Translations under genes and position numbers: made by a program
Notes under the pieces: model-generated
What the model saw: the letters and a program-made list of their open reading frames with translations, nothing else
Told to the model about the DNA's origin: nothing
Database searches by the model: none
Shown: one piece after another, positions 51,767-62,679 of the stretch
Numbering within the stretch: position 1 is the stretch's first letter
How the letters are laid out: each line of letters begins with the position of its first letter
From: Paragonimus westermani
Lineage: Eukaryota > Platyhelminthes > Trematoda > Plagiorchiida > Troglotrematidae
Direction: 5' to 3'
DNA: 64,000 bases
NCBI GenBank assembly: GCA_008508345.1
Contig: QNGE01000940.1
Location: 78,154 to 142,153, forward strand

Positions 51767-53309
51767 GCCCTCAATCCATCCTGGACCAGATGGTATCCCA
51801 CCAATGGTCGTCAAGCAGGCAGGTGAGGATATACCCATCCTCCTACTCAATTTGTTCAACCTATCACTTTTATCCAGCACCTTGCCCCCTCAGTGGAAAA
51901 CCTCAATCATTATGCCTCGTCACAAGAGTGGTTCAAGGCAGGACGTTAGTAACTATCGTCCCATCAACCACACATCAATCTGCTCGCGAATGTTTGAGAG
52001 GATAATAAAGGTGCACATAGTCGAATTCTTAAGGACACAAAACCTTATAAACCCTTCACAGCACGGTTTCCTTAGCAAACGCTCTTGTATGACATGTCAG
52101 CTGGAATTCTTGAACCATATATCGACGTCCGTCAATGATGGAAGTGCGGTAATTATCATACTCTTGGACATGCAAAAGGCATTTGATCGTGTGCCTCATA
52201 AGCGCCTCTTGATCAAAATAGCATCTTTTGGCATACAAGATCCCTTGTATAGCTGGCTGTCGTCATACCTCGAAGGTCGCACTCAAACAGTCAAAATAGG
52301 AGAACACTATTCAACACCAAAACCAGTAACTAGTGGGGTGGTCCAAGGAAGCGTTCTGGGTCCGTTGCTCTTCTTAATGTACATAAATGATCTGTGCGAC
52401 GTTATTACACATGGCAAGCCCTTTCTGTTTGCTGACGATATCAAAATCGTTTACACATTCCGCCAGGGCAGTAGTATCAATTTCTGTCTACAAGATATAC
52501 GACAGGACTTAGCCTCCTTGCAGTTGTGGTGCAGAACATGGCTGATGTCGTTCTCAGCAGACAAATCGAACATCCTCACTTATGGTTGTAAAATACCCAA
52601 TGGCTCCATCTCACTAAATGGTTGTAATATTGACACAGCCACTTCGGTCAGAGATCTTGGAATACGGTACTCAAACTCCTTCAATTTCTCTGAACAAGTA
52701 TGCTTCCAGGTAGCAAAAACTAAAAGAACAATAGGCTGCATCAAAAAGGCGTTCAACCTACCAGCTGCGAAGCTGACGCTCTACAAAATGTGTGCTCGGC
52801 CTCAACTCGAGTATTGCACCTTCATTTACTGCCACCTACGCAAGTCCGACAGGCTTGTGTTAGAAAACCTTCAACGATCGTTTACCAAAAGCTTATCAGG
52901 ATATTCCTCTTCGCTCACCTATAGACAACGTTGTGGAAAACTTGGCATTGATCCACTTTGGCTGCGTAGACTAAAGTTGAACTTGACGCTGCTGTATAAA
53001 CTCATACATTCGGATGCGATTACTTCAGCGATCACCGTACGCTTACAACACAGCCCTCCATATAGTCTAAGAAATAAGGATTTCACCTTGCCAACCCCGA
53101 TATCCCGGAAGAATATACGTGCAAACTTCTTCCTTGTAAAGTATTCCTACATTTGGAATAAACTTCCAAGTGAGGTCAGAGCCAGTAACAACATTCAGCG
53201 TTTTAAAAAGGGTTTGGACAGCTATCTTACGTTAACAAACACGATGTCCATCTTCAAACTCTCTGTATCACCTGACGACCTTTTTGAGTGTGGTCCGAAA
53301 AACATTTAG
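51747..53309 (+). CDS. LINE subfamily A ORF2, reverse transcriptase half (open)
   Basis: A 520-codon open frame; LINE sequence starts about 51767, preceded by gypsy on the other strand, so the element is 5'-truncated. RT blocks: HPGPDGIPPMVVKQAGED, NYRPINHTSICSRMFERI, ILLDMQKAFDRVPHKRLL, GVVQGSVLGPLLFLMYINDL, FLFADDIKIVYTF (catalytic), FSADKSNIL and RDLGIRYSNSF. The C-terminal domain has CARPQLEYCTFIYCHLRKSD and WLRRLKLNLTLLYKL. No internal stop. Without its endonuclease half it should be inactive alone. The family copies by target-primed reverse transcription. Confidence 0.85.
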   Translation: MICAYIRPSIHPGPDGIPPMVVKQAGEDIPILLLNLFNLSLLSSTLPPQWKTSIIMPRHKSGSRQDVSNYRPINHTSICSRMFERIIKVHIVEFLRTQNLINPSQHGFLSKRSCMTCQLEFLNHISTSVNDGSAVIIILLDMQKAFDRVPHKRLLIKIASFGIQDPLYSWLSSYLEGRTQTVKIGEHYSTPKPVTSGVVQGSVLGPLLFLMYINDLCDVITHGKPFLFADDIKIVYTFRQGSSINFCLQDIRQDLASLQLWCRTWLMSFSADKSNILTYGCKIPNGSISLNGCNIDTATSVRDLGIRYSNSFNFSEQVCFQVAKTKRTIGCIKKAFNLPAAKLTLYKMCARPQLEYCTFIYCHLRKSDRLVLENLQRSFTKSLSGYSSSLTYRQRCGKLGIDPLWLRRLKLNLTLLYKLIHSDAITSAITVRLQHSPPYSLRNKDFTLPTPISRKNIRANFFLVKYSYIWNKLPSEVRASNNIQRFKKGLDSYLTLTNTMSIFKLSVSPDDLFECGPKNI

Positions 53310-54393
53310 CCGTCAGATGCGTAATACGCAGACAACCAATCTGCTGTCTAACGCCTGTCGAGAACAGCCCGCTTGAAACGGTTTGTTATATGGCTTACTC
53401 ACAAGATCATTTAGCACTTGGCCTTTTGACACCCAACATTATTTTAATGACGTGTTTACTCATGCATATGCGATGCCCAAATTGCTATGAAATGTGCACT
53501 CGGCGCCTAATAATAAGTCCAACAGTACGATGACATGTGGGCTTTAGTTGTCACGCACATTTTGTGCGGCCCTCCAAACCGTCCACTCAATTACCCGTTT
53601 ACCCGAATCAATCTCGAGTGCATAGTAAAATACCACAACAAACAATAGATAGGGTTATATATTCCAATAATCATAGCAAAAATAATAATATCGAACGAGT
53701 TATTTGTCAAAAATTCTCCATACATATTGCCTGTCATAGTAAATGTTATAACCCCACATCTTCTCATCTAACCTGTGGAATTACATTCTCCCTCCAGATT
53801 CCCATATTATCCATTGAGCGAGGAAATTTTTCTGCGACGGATGGACGCACGGAACTTCGTCTAAGCTGAACGGTTCACGAGATGTTCAACTTTGTGACGT
53901 TTTCGAGCAATCGACACAATGCTGCGTTGGAATCTGCCCATTCCTTCGCTTGATTTCGGGATTTCCCGCCATGCCTCGCCAAAGCCGATCTACCTTGACA
54001 ATTTCCAGACGCCAATTTTACTCCCTAACAGCAAAGAATGCCGGAGGTGCGTTTGGACACCCTTTCGGAGTGACCTTGAAATATTTAAAAAACGCTCATC
54101 CCACAACCTTGTAAACAGTGAATTAGTGTAACATCCCATTATTTTGAGACTGAATCGGTGAAATGAGCGAACTATCTTCTTCTCTGTTGCGTGCGTGGAA
54201 GTTCCATGAACTGCAGTCGTTTTCTCTTCGACTACGTCCTTCTTGCAACAGATTTCACCTCTGTGCTACTGTTTAATTATTCGTTTTTGTATGGTTTGCA
54301 AATATCCACAGTGATCGCGCATAACCAAGCGTGCTTCTCATATATGCGTTGGGAAATGTTTATTATTTATTTTTCATTGATTTATAAAAAAAT
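53310..54393 (+). mobile_element. LINE subfamily A 3' untranslated region
   Basis: Follows ORF2 and is shared with 38228-39170 (diverged) and 60295-61334 (near-identical). It ends with GTGATCGCGCATAACCAAGC, an A/T-rich stretch and AAAAAAATTTT, then meets the 3' part of a gypsy LTR at 54394. No coding role is apparent; the short frames inside it are shadows. Confidence 0.7.
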
Positions 54394-54489
54394 TTTGCAG
54401 ATTCATCGTTTTCTCCCTGCGACTTCCGGTTCACGGTAGCATAAGATTGAGGAAACTCTGGGCGTACGAATTCAGGATCTAGCACTACA
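54394..54489 (+). repeat. 3' part of a gypsy LTR (copy-1 locus)
   Basis: GCAGATTCATCGTTTTCTCC through GGATCTAGCACTACA matches the last 96 bp of the gypsy LTRs at 35.5 and 42.6 kb with several substitutions. The LINE 3' end interrupts the LTR just before it. Confidence 0.7.
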
Positions 54490-55135
54490 CGGTGAAATAG
54501 AGGAACAAGAGTGCTACTGTTTAAGACCTTGCAAGAAAGTACAGCGGAAGCACTGCCCATGGTTGCCACAGTTCACAAGTGAACTTGTAACGAACGAATT
54601 CGTAAGAAGACAAGTAGAAATCGGGCGTGTCACAAATTTCAAGTCCATAAAAGTGTTCGGTGATAAGACGCCACTCCGAAGGGAAATATTGCAGGCCAAT
54701 TTTTCCCGAGAAAATAACACACTCAACAATCACGATGACCTGACTGTAGATCTCGACTGCTCCACGAGTTCCCTGAACCCGCAAGTTACAGCTAGAAACG
54801 ACATTGTGTCGCCGGTCCAGGCAAACACTAGGAAACAAACCACGTCTAGCTCTGATAACGCCAGGCGCGTTCAAGTTTCCGCAACGAAACTTACGGCTAT
54901 TGCTAAAAACACATCCCCTAGTGCTCAACGACTCCCTCTGTCAATCGCAGTCTTGACTAGAAAACGTCCTAGAACTAAGGCGTCAATAGTTACTCAGAAC
55001 ACTGGGAGAAGCGGCTTAATTGCCCCTGATAATGACGCCGCTGCGCGAGCAGAACCATCCACTTTTTATCGATGGGCCTTTCTCTCCGTTATATGGAGGA
55101 GTCGGAAATACCAATGGCAAGTCCAAAACACCTGA
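54490..55135 (+). pseudogene. LINE subfamily A ORF1, C-terminal part (copy 1)
   Basis: In frame from the LTR end: ECYCLRPCKKVQRKHCPWLP, then LVTNEFVRRQVEIG and DKTPLRREILQANFSREN, followed by a Ser/Thr-rich tail with a basic patch (VLTRKRPRTKAS). The first part aligns without gaps to subfamily B ORF1 (SYTSIRLRKKTQKFCCPLLF). The frame ends at 55135. It is the continuation of the ORF1 whose N-half is seen at 59.4-59.95 kb. Confidence 0.65.
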
Positions 55136-55454
55136 ACAGTGCTATAAATCAACAGTAAGACCTGTAAGGTGTTCACTAGAGCACAGTATTTCGGATTTGC
55201 AGTATGAGAGTAGAACAAAAGAACTTTACAAGCGTCATGAATTTGGTTTCAAAAACTAGATTCTGAGGAACAACGCTCCGCATGTGAAACCGCACAATTT
55301 GTCTCCCACTGCTTCCAGGCAACCTACTACCATACTAGGGGTCACGGGTACCATCCATTATCCGATAGCCCCGTGATAACTCATCCTCATACATAAAATA
55401 TGAGTGCTATGAAGGACAAAGTTCTCAGTATGTATACCCAACCAAGTACGTTAT

Positions 55455-55612
55455 AATAATAAGAATAATAATAATGATATGATTCTCGACGAACTTGGAA
55501 GAAACACGCTGAGGAGGGTGTGATCAACGTACAGATTTTTAAGCATATACACATTTGAACACCAAGTCGGAAAATTGTGCAACGAGTCAGCGATGTGGTT
55601 AGAGCAAAAAAC
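55455..55612 (-). repeat. Short dispersed repeat with (ATT)n end, copy 2
   Basis: Similar to 45110-45265: ATAATAATAATGATAT, then GTGATCAACG, ATTTTTAAGCATAT and GAACACCAAG. It lies within subfamily A LINE sequence between ORF1 and ORF2 and is repeated in the duplicate at 62396-62553. Confidence 0.5.
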
Positions 55613-55739
55613 CAGACACCTTATCATGTCAACAACACGAATGTATGCCAAAAAAGTGCTTTTTTGTGCACCAACGATATTTCATCAACTGCCCCTTGGC
55701 GCCCCTCCTCAAGTCCCAATCTGTCATCCCGCCATATTG

Positions 55740-56519
55740 GTACTCTTCCAGCACTAACTATATGGAGCCAAACTTTTACGACTTCTACTCGATTATGAAC
55801 AGAAACTCGATACATTCCTTAGATCAGGCCTTTCAACTTGGTATTTCGCAACGCACTGCCCCGTCTGTCATGAAGTTCTGTAGCAGTTCATCTGCTGTAT
55901 CTGACGAAAAGAATTTCGTAAGTTTATCGCCAATGAACGCAAGATCGCTGGTTAGTAAGATGCACAGGTTCAAACCCTTTGTTTTTTTATCTAATCCCCA
56001 TATCATTCTCGTAAGTGAGATGTGGTGCTCTTCTGACACCTCAGACAGTCAGATGAGCATCGTGAGATATCATGTTTCGTAGGGAACGTCCCACAGGACG
56101 AGGAGGCGAGTGCAGTATTTACCTAAAAGTGCAATTTTCCGTAGTCACAGTTGATGAGTCTATACTTCACAAACTCCAAGACTCGTTGTAGTTGATGGTC
56201 ACTATTGGTCCTCGCGAGCTTCTTATAAGATGTGTCTACAGACCGCCTAATGCCGCGAACATTAATTTGACTGACCGCATGGAGATAATGAATCATGTGT
56301 CCAACATGCCTCGTAAACACAAACTAATTGGCGGTGACTTCAACGTGTCTGATATTTCCTGGACCACATACTCTGCTACAGAAAAACAGGCCGAATTCCT
56401 TCCATGCATTCAACTGAATGGTTGGAACCAACATGTCCTAACGCCCTCGAGAAAGGGGCATATTCTGAATATTATATTAACCATAGGCATTTCGTCTACA
56501 GAGTTATCTGTTCTACAAC
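55740..56519 (+). pseudogene. LINE subfamily A endonuclease (copy 1, cut by N)
   Basis: Reads LSPMNARSLVSKMHRF and IILVSEMWCSSDTSDSQM, then after a frameshift near 56080 and a TAG at about 56190, CVYRPPNAANINLTDRM and KLIGGDFNVSDISW. It stops at the N at 56520, where a minus-strand LINE begins. Confidence 0.75.
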
Positions 56520-56520
56520 N
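56520..56520. other. Single N joining two oppositely oriented LINEs
   Basis: Left: subfamily A endonuclease on plus. Right: subfamily B endonuclease on minus. The duplicate at 63460 continues without interruption, which shows that the left contig was cut here. Confidence 0.85.
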
Positions 56521-58735
56521 CCGGGAGATATTGGGCATGTTGAAGTCTCCGCCAATTATTTTGTACTGTGAAGGTGAGGTTGATACATAGTTCATTCCGT
56601 TAATAAGGTTCGTCATGTCGTCCTGAGTGGCGTTAGGTGGTGTGTAGACACATCCTGAGCGTAATTTACAGGGTCCGGTCGACACTAACAGTCACAAGGG
56701 ATCATCCGTCATGCCAAGACATGGCTCATCGAGTATGGTTGCAGAGTATTGCTCCCTTAGGTAGATTAAACAACTTCCACCTCGTCCTACACCACGATTT
56801 CTGCGGAAAATGTGATAACCTATAAGGTTTAGTAGTGTGTCAGGAGTCTCAGGGGTGCACCAAGTTCAGTGACTAGAATTTATAAAGATCTAAAGATATG
56901 CATCATATTAATTAGCGAACGTGCATTGAAAAGTAGCAAACCCAGTGCATTTTTCTTGTTCGGCACCATTTTTATACTTTTAAAATGTCTAGAACAGAAA
57001 CATCTTTGCGATTCAAGGACTCTGGTGTCCTTGTAATGAGCTCATTAGAGAATGGTTAGGTGTCATCCGCGTTTGAGTCCATGACAGGAAGTGTTGAAAT
57101 AGTGCAAGTAAGGTTTGGTTGGGTAGTGGAATGATGGGGGACGGAGTTGGCAGGGTAGGTTTGAAAGGTATGTGTCCCACTAAAAAAGGGTGAGGCGTAG
57201 GTGAATTGGTCATGCCCGCCTGCTTGTTGTCAATGAAGACATCACGAGTTGCATTTAAGTGAGCATTCGAAGTGTAGGGTCTATTCGTATTGAATGGAGT
57301 GTTGAACATAGGATGAACAACCTCAGAAGGACTCCGGTTTAGTCATGCATGAATAGATGCGTCACGCGAGATACTGCTATAATTAGGCAGGGGCCTATAA
57401 TCGGGGGATGGTAACAGACGCGTCTTTTTGATCGCTGTGTACGGGTTTGCGTTTTCATGCCTGTTTATTCCCTAATGATGCACAGAAGGAAACCTCTGGC
57501 GACCCGTAGAGTAGTGATTCGAAGAGGGTTTGTTATCACAGGCACCCCATTGGTGGTCGGTTTGTGGTTTCTTACGAGAGCGGTTCGAAGTTGAGACATC
57601 AAAGTGTTTTTTATCAATAGACTGGCGGCGTCCTGTCTTATTTGAACCAGTTTCCGTGCAGATAGGTTGCGGACTAGACACTCCATTGGTTTCTATATGT
57701 ACAGAGTCATTCGTGTGCCCACTTTTGCCAATTGGTTTCTCGACCGAGGTACCCCCAACGCTCGGCACGCTGTTGGAACTGCCAAGATCTATTGTTAGAT
57801 CAAACAGGTCAGCGAATTCGCTCTCTTTGATGGAGTTAGAATTGTCGGTAGGGTCGCTGATGCATTCGGGGGTGATGCAACAAAGCGATACTGCGCGATC
57901 TTTGGAACCCAGTTTGTCATCTTTGGATATCGTTGTTCCCTATTTCGATGCATCCTGGATGACATGGTTAGAGACGGAGACGGAGGTTTTGCCCAGTAAG
58001 AGTTTTTGACATTCTCTTTCAAGGGACGTTCTGTCCTCCATAATTTTCAACAGTTCAAGCGAGGTTTTAGACTTAATATTGTCCTGGCTCTGTATGAAAT
58101 GTTTTGCATTTGCCTCGTTATGGGATTTGAATAATAGCGGGCAGCAAAACTTTTGTGTCTTCTTTCGAAGACGGATGCTGGTATATGATGTTGGGTCTAT
58201 TCCAATAACCTTCAAGAGTATCTTTTAATGCTCTCTAGGTGCAGGCTATCTGGCACATTGAATACGATGGATTGTTCGAGGAACGCGTCCGTTTTATGAT
58301 TTCTGTTACCAATGTTTTGATGAACACACTAGCACTCCGAATGTTATTCATCTTGGGACTTTCGGGCATTTTGAAAATGTATGACAAAGAGACCAGATTC
58401 TGTTTTAGGGAATCAAGTGAAGTATGACTTGTCCCTAATTGGGCGAGCTCTGCCTCTAGCTTATACACCTTGACAAATAAATCCGCCAATACACTATCTA
58501 CAGGAACAGAACAGTTTTTAGTATGAGGAGTGGCAATCATGAAGTTATCTCCACCCCGTTTAACGGCAGTAAACTTAGGAGAGCCGACATAAGTTCCGGA
58601 CCTAGAACCTTTGCCTTTAAAACGATTAACATCGACTTTAGAGCTCGATATTGTGGCTTTGGCACCAGCGGATTTTGTATGACGAGTGATTCTGGTCGAC
58701 ATGTTTCGAAAATACAATTATGAAATCGGTTAGAC
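56521..58735 (-). mobile_element. LINE subfamily B, ORF1 and endonuclease start
   Basis: From about 58735 (minus): ORF1 begins MSTRITRHTKSAGAKATISS and has a basic N-part, CSVPVDSVLADLFVKVYKLE, LSYIFKMPESPKMNN, then FNVPDSLHL-like and SYTSIRLRKKTQKFCCPLLF (57940-58215), and a long polar tail (57013-57768). ORF2 starts after 57000 and gives IIGGDFNMPNIS at about 56540, where the N cuts it off. Frameshifts are frequent (about 58240, 57960, 57790, 57470). Confidence 0.75.
57013..58717 (-). pseudogene. LINE subfamily B ORF1 (frameshifted)
   Basis: A relatively complete ORF1: ATG near 58702, basic N-terminus (KSAGAKATISSSKVDVNRFK), coiled-coil-like VDSVLADLFVKVYKLEAELA, RRM-like region with VIGIDPTSYTSIRLRKK and KTSLELLKIMEDRTSLEREC, then a polar tail ending in PFKPTLPTPSPIIPLPNQ. 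No zinc knuckle. Same layout as the ORF1 at 31.8-33.1 kb, from which it differs by many substitutions and by retaining the N-terminus. Confidence 0.7.
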
Positions 58736-59249
58736 TTGGATTTGGACTTGGATTAAGCTAAGTCAACTGATTCGCGTGTGTGTTTCCGGAACCCTCACAC
58801 GAATAACAAATGCTAAACCCGAGGGATACATCCACAACATCACTGATCACCTTAATTTAAGAAGAAACCTACAGCTCTGGCGCAGATAAACTAGAAAATA
58901 TAAGTTAAATCTACTTCCCTTGGGAGGCTCCCCCAACCTACAACGTTTTATGAAACAATTTTCCCAAAATCTTTAATTTTTAGAAACACATTCATAGTTG
59001 ACGTCTTTACGATCTTGTTTTTCCATTTGTTATATACGTCCAGAACATGAGAAGAAACTATTCGTTAACTATTTTTCGCATCCCAATCGCTTTTCAAAGT
59101 GAAGTTGTCTCATTATTGCCGTCTTATTTGTAGTTTTGTCAGACGACCAACAGATATCTGATTTCATGGATGGAGCCCCCCTGACGTCAAAGTTGTAGTG
59201 TGAATAGACTTAATTTGCTTAGTCTATCAAGTGTTGGCGCGTGGTTCGA
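58736..59249. other. Spacer between head-to-head LINEs
   Basis: May include 5' UTRs of both flanking LINEs. On plus, 58860-58990 reads NLQRFMKQFSQNL-like sequence faintly resembling a LINE C-terminus, but not strongly enough to call. Confidence 0.4.
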
Positions 59250-59952
59250 AGAAGGCCAGTTATTATTGAGTGCTAGTGCATATCCCGTTTTACCGTTTGA
59301 TCACTCAAATCTACGTACTGTTCGTTGCGGTTTGTCATATCTACATTCTTCGAGACCTGTTGAGCATAACCCATTGATAAAGGTTGAATATCATATTGGA
59401 ATACCCGCTAAATCAGCCAACTCCGAGAAATTTCCGGTCGTCAAGCGATCATCCCTGTGCAAAAAGTGCACGGTGACAGTGCAGAAAGGTGTAAAAATCG
59501 TTAGATTGTTCGGTCAACTCCTGCCCCACCCCCTCCATCGCAGAGGAGATCGAGGCCGTTGCTAAAACGGCAGTCTCAACACCAAATTGTAGTACATCGC
59601 ACGGAAGGAAAAACACTAAACCATGTCCAGTTTCCAGTATCAATGTATTCGAAGATCAGGCTAAAAAATAATGGGATTAGAGGCCGGGATAGTGAAACTA
59701 CACAGTAGAAACGAGGAACTTGTCGAAAGCTTGCACAATATAGATCCACTGTTGTGCATTATAAACGCCTCAAGTAACATCCGCCATCAGACTTCCCTTA
59801 GTCACAAAGACATCGTAGCCGCCAGGATGCTTCCTGATACTGTAGCTACGAAATTGCACAAGCGGTTACGCTGCGCAGGCAAGGTGGTGGTGTTTAACGT
59901 ACCTGACAAAGTACCCCTGTTGTCGGTGAACAGGATCCCACTCAAAGCCTGT
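59250..59952 (+). pseudogene. LINE subfamily A 5' end and ORF1 N-half
   Basis: Homologous to 33440-33902; the start ATG found there is ATA here (about 59400). After frameshifts, the frame from 59671 reads MGLEAGIVKLHSRNEELVES (coiled-coil-like) and GKVVVFNVPDKVPLLSVNR, the start of the RRM-like domain. It is cut at 59953 by a gypsy LTR and continues in frame at 61435. Confidence 0.7.
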
Positions 59953-60293
59953 TGTAGTGAGATCACCTTCGACGTCCCCAAAATTGTAAACTCATCGCGA
60001 CGTGAGATTTGTCTTGCTAGTACCACCGCGCCTGTTCACATTACCTTATATATGGAGACTTACTACAAACCAATAGCATCAAAGCTAGTGGGCCGGCATA
60101 AATATCGCAGTTTTGCTCGTAGCTGTAATATGAATCCGCACTATCTCTACTCCTGTAGGTTACATTCACCAGGATAACAATGTTGAGCTATGACCGTTAG
60201 GAACGCCGCTTAACCAGCCTAACGCTTGTTTGAAATCCAAAGGTCGACTGGAATTTTCCGTCGACGCATGCTTCCACTCTGGCGTCTGCTGTG
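59953..60293 (+). repeat. 5' part of a gypsy solo LTR inside LINE ORF1
   Basis: Starts TGTAGTGAGATCACCTTCGA, as the LTR at 42590, and follows that LTR to GGCGTCTGCTGTG with scattered substitutions, then meets the N at 60294. Flanking 4-bp repeats CTGT (59949-59952) and CGGT (61431-61434) could be a target-site duplication with one change. Confidence 0.75.
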
Positions 60294-60294
60294 N
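60294..60294. other. Single N joining LTR and LINE 3' UTR
   Basis: The right flank begins at a position inside the LINE 3' UTR that corresponds to 53354, not at a natural element end. About 100 bp of LTR and the LINE 5' part are missing here. Probable contig join. Confidence 0.85.
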
Positions 60295-61334
60295 CCTGTC
60301 GAGAACAGCCCGCTTGAAACGGTTTGTTATATGGCTTACTCACAAGATCATTTAGCACTTGGCCTTTTGACACCCAACATTATTTTAATGACGTGTTTAC
60401 TCATGCATATGCGATGCCCAAATTGCTATGAAATGTGCACTCGGCGCCTAATAATAAGTCCAACAGTACGATGACATGTGGGCTTTAGTTGTCACGCACA
60501 TTTTGTGCGGCCCTCCAAACCGTCCACTCAATTACCCGTTTACCCGAATCAATCTCGAGTGCATAGTAAAATACCACAACAAACAATAGATAGGGTTATA
60601 TATTCCAATAATCATAGCAAAAATAATAATATCGAACGAGTTATTTGTCAAAAATTCTCCATACATATTGCCTGTCATAGTAAATGTTATAACCCCACAT
60701 CTTCTCATCTAACCTGTGGAATTACATTCTCCCTCCAGATTCCCATATTATCCATTGAGCGAGGAAATTTTTCTGCGACGGATGGACGCACGGAACTTCG
60801 TCTAAGCTGAACGGTTCACGAGATGTTCAACTTTGTGACGTTTTCGAGCAATCGACGCAATGCTGCGTTGGAATCTGCCCATTCCTTCGCTTGATTTCGG
60901 GATTTCCCGCCATGCCTCGCCAAAGCCGATCTACCTTGACAATTTCCAGACGCCAATTTTACTCCCTAACAGCAAAGAATGCCGGAGGTGCGTTTGGACA
61001 CCCTTTCGGAGTGACCTTGAAATATTTAAAAAACGCTCATCCCACAACCTTGTAAACAGTGAATTAGTGTAACATCCCATTATTTTGAGACTGAATCGGT
61101 GAAATGAGCGAACTATCTTCTTCTCTGTTGCGTGCGTGGAAGTTCCATGAACTGCAGTCGTTTTCTCTTCGACTACGTCCTTCTTGCAACAGATTTCACC
61201 TCTGTGCTACTGTTTAATTATTCGTTTTTGTATGGTTTGCAAATATCCACAGTGATCGCGCATAACCAAGCGTGCTTCTCATATATGCGTTGGGAAATGT
61301 TTATTATTTATTTTTCATTGATTTATAAAAAAAT

Positions 61335-61430
61335 TTTGCAGATTCATCGTTTTCTCCCTGCGACTTCCGGTTCACGGTAGCATAAGATTGAGGAAACTCT
61401 GGGCGTACGAATTCAGGATCTAGCACTACA
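61335..61430 (+). repeat. 3' part of the gypsy solo LTR (copy 2)
   Basis: GCAGATTCATCGTTTTCTCC to CTAGCACTACA. With 59953-60293 it makes a full LTR lacking about 100 bp at the N. Ends CACTACA like the other LTRs. Confidence 0.75.
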
Positions 61431-62076
61431 CGGTGAAATAGAGGAACAAGAGTGCTACTGTTTAAGACCTTGCAAGAAAGTACAGCGGAAGCACTGCCCA
61501 TGGTTGCCACAGTTCACAAGTGAACTTGTAACGAACGAATTCGTAAGAAGACAAGTAGAAATCGGGCGTGTCACAAATTTCAAGTCCATAAAAGTGTTCG
61601 GTGATAAGACGCCACTCCGAAGGGAAATATTGCAGGCCAATTTTTCCCGAGAAAATAACACACTCAACAATCACGATGACCTGACTGTAGATCTCGACTG
61701 CTCCACGAGTTCCCTGAACCCGCAAGTTACAGCTAGAAACGACATTGTGTCGCCGGTCCAGGCAAACACTAGGAAACAAACCACGTCTAGCTCTGATAAC
61801 GCCAGGCGCGTTCAAGTTTCCGCAACGAAACTTACGGCTATTGCTAAAAACACATCCCCTAGTGCTCAACGACTCCCTCTGTCAATCGCAGTCTTGACTA
61901 GAAAACGTCCTAGAACTAAGGCGTCAATAGTTACTCAGAACACTGGGAGAAGCGGCTTAATTGCCCCTGATAATGACGCCGCTGCGCGAGCAGAACCATC
62001 CACTTTTTATCGATGGGCCTTTCTCTCCGTTATATGGAGGAGTCGGAAATACCAATGGCAAGTCCAAAACACCTGA
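61431..62076 (+). pseudogene. LINE subfamily A ORF1, C-terminal part (copy 2)
   Basis: Same as 54490-55135. The frame enters from the LTR and reads EIEEQECYCLRPCKKVQRK. Codon phase matches that of the N-half ending at 59952 if the LTR, its contents and one 4-bp repeat are disregarded. This supports a single interrupted ORF1. Confidence 0.7.
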
Positions 62077-62395
62077 ACAGTGCTATAAATCAACAGTAAG
62101 ACCTGTAAGGTGTTCACTAGAGCACAGTATTTCGGATTTGCAGTATGAGAGTAGAACAAAAGAACTTTACAAGCGTCATGAATTTGGTTTCAAAAACTAG
62201 ATTCTGAGGAACAACGCTCCGCATGTGAAACCGCACAATTTGTCTCCCACTGCTTCCAGGCAACCTACTACCATACTAGGGGTCACGGGTACCATCCATT
62301 ATCCGATAGCCCCGTGATAACTCATCCTCATACATAAAATATGAGTGCTATGAAGGACAAAGTTCTCAGTATGTATACCCAACCAAGTACGTTAT

Positions 62396-62553
62396 AATAA
62401 TAAGAATAATAATAATGATATGATTCTCGACGAACTTGGAAGAAACACGCTGAGGAGGGTGTGATCAACGTACAGATTTTTAAGCATATACACATTTGAA
62501 CACCAAGTCGGAAAATTGTGCAACGAGTCAGCGATGTGGTTAGAGCAAAAAAC
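62396..62553 (-). repeat. Short dispersed repeat with (ATT)n end, copy 3
   Basis: Identical to 55455-55612 as part of the large duplicate. Confidence 0.5.
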
Positions 62554-62679
62554 CAGACACCTTATCATGTCAACAACACGAATGTATGCCAAAAAAGTGC
62601 TTTTTTGTGCACCAACGATATTTCATCAACTGCCCCTTGGCGCCCCTCCTCAAGTCCCAATCTGTCATCCCGCCATATT

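Larger units (their letters stand above)
53354..56519 (+). repeat. 3,166-bp near-perfect duplicate, copy 1
   Basis: Matches 60295-63460 at a constant offset of 6,941 bp; I noticed one difference (A at about 53916 against G). It ends exactly at the N at 56520, and the other copy begins just after the N at 60294. Probably the same locus or its two haplotypes assembled twice. Confidence 0.9.

Noticed and set aside
53537..54439. Conserved plus-strand frames repeated at 38339, 53537 and 60478
   Set aside because: They lie in the LINE 3' UTR. The 38.3-kb copy has different residues and breaks, so repetition reflects the repeat and not protein conservation.
58860..58990. Plus-strand LPLGGSPNLQRFMKQF reminiscent of a LINE C-terminus
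   Set aside because: Low-complexity match with no other LINE C-terminal block nearby.
59671..60177. A 168-codon plus-strand frame that looks like one protein
   Set aside because: It is a chimera: the first part is LINE ORF1, and from 59953 it reads through a gypsy LTR. The LTR part is not coding in the other LTR copies.
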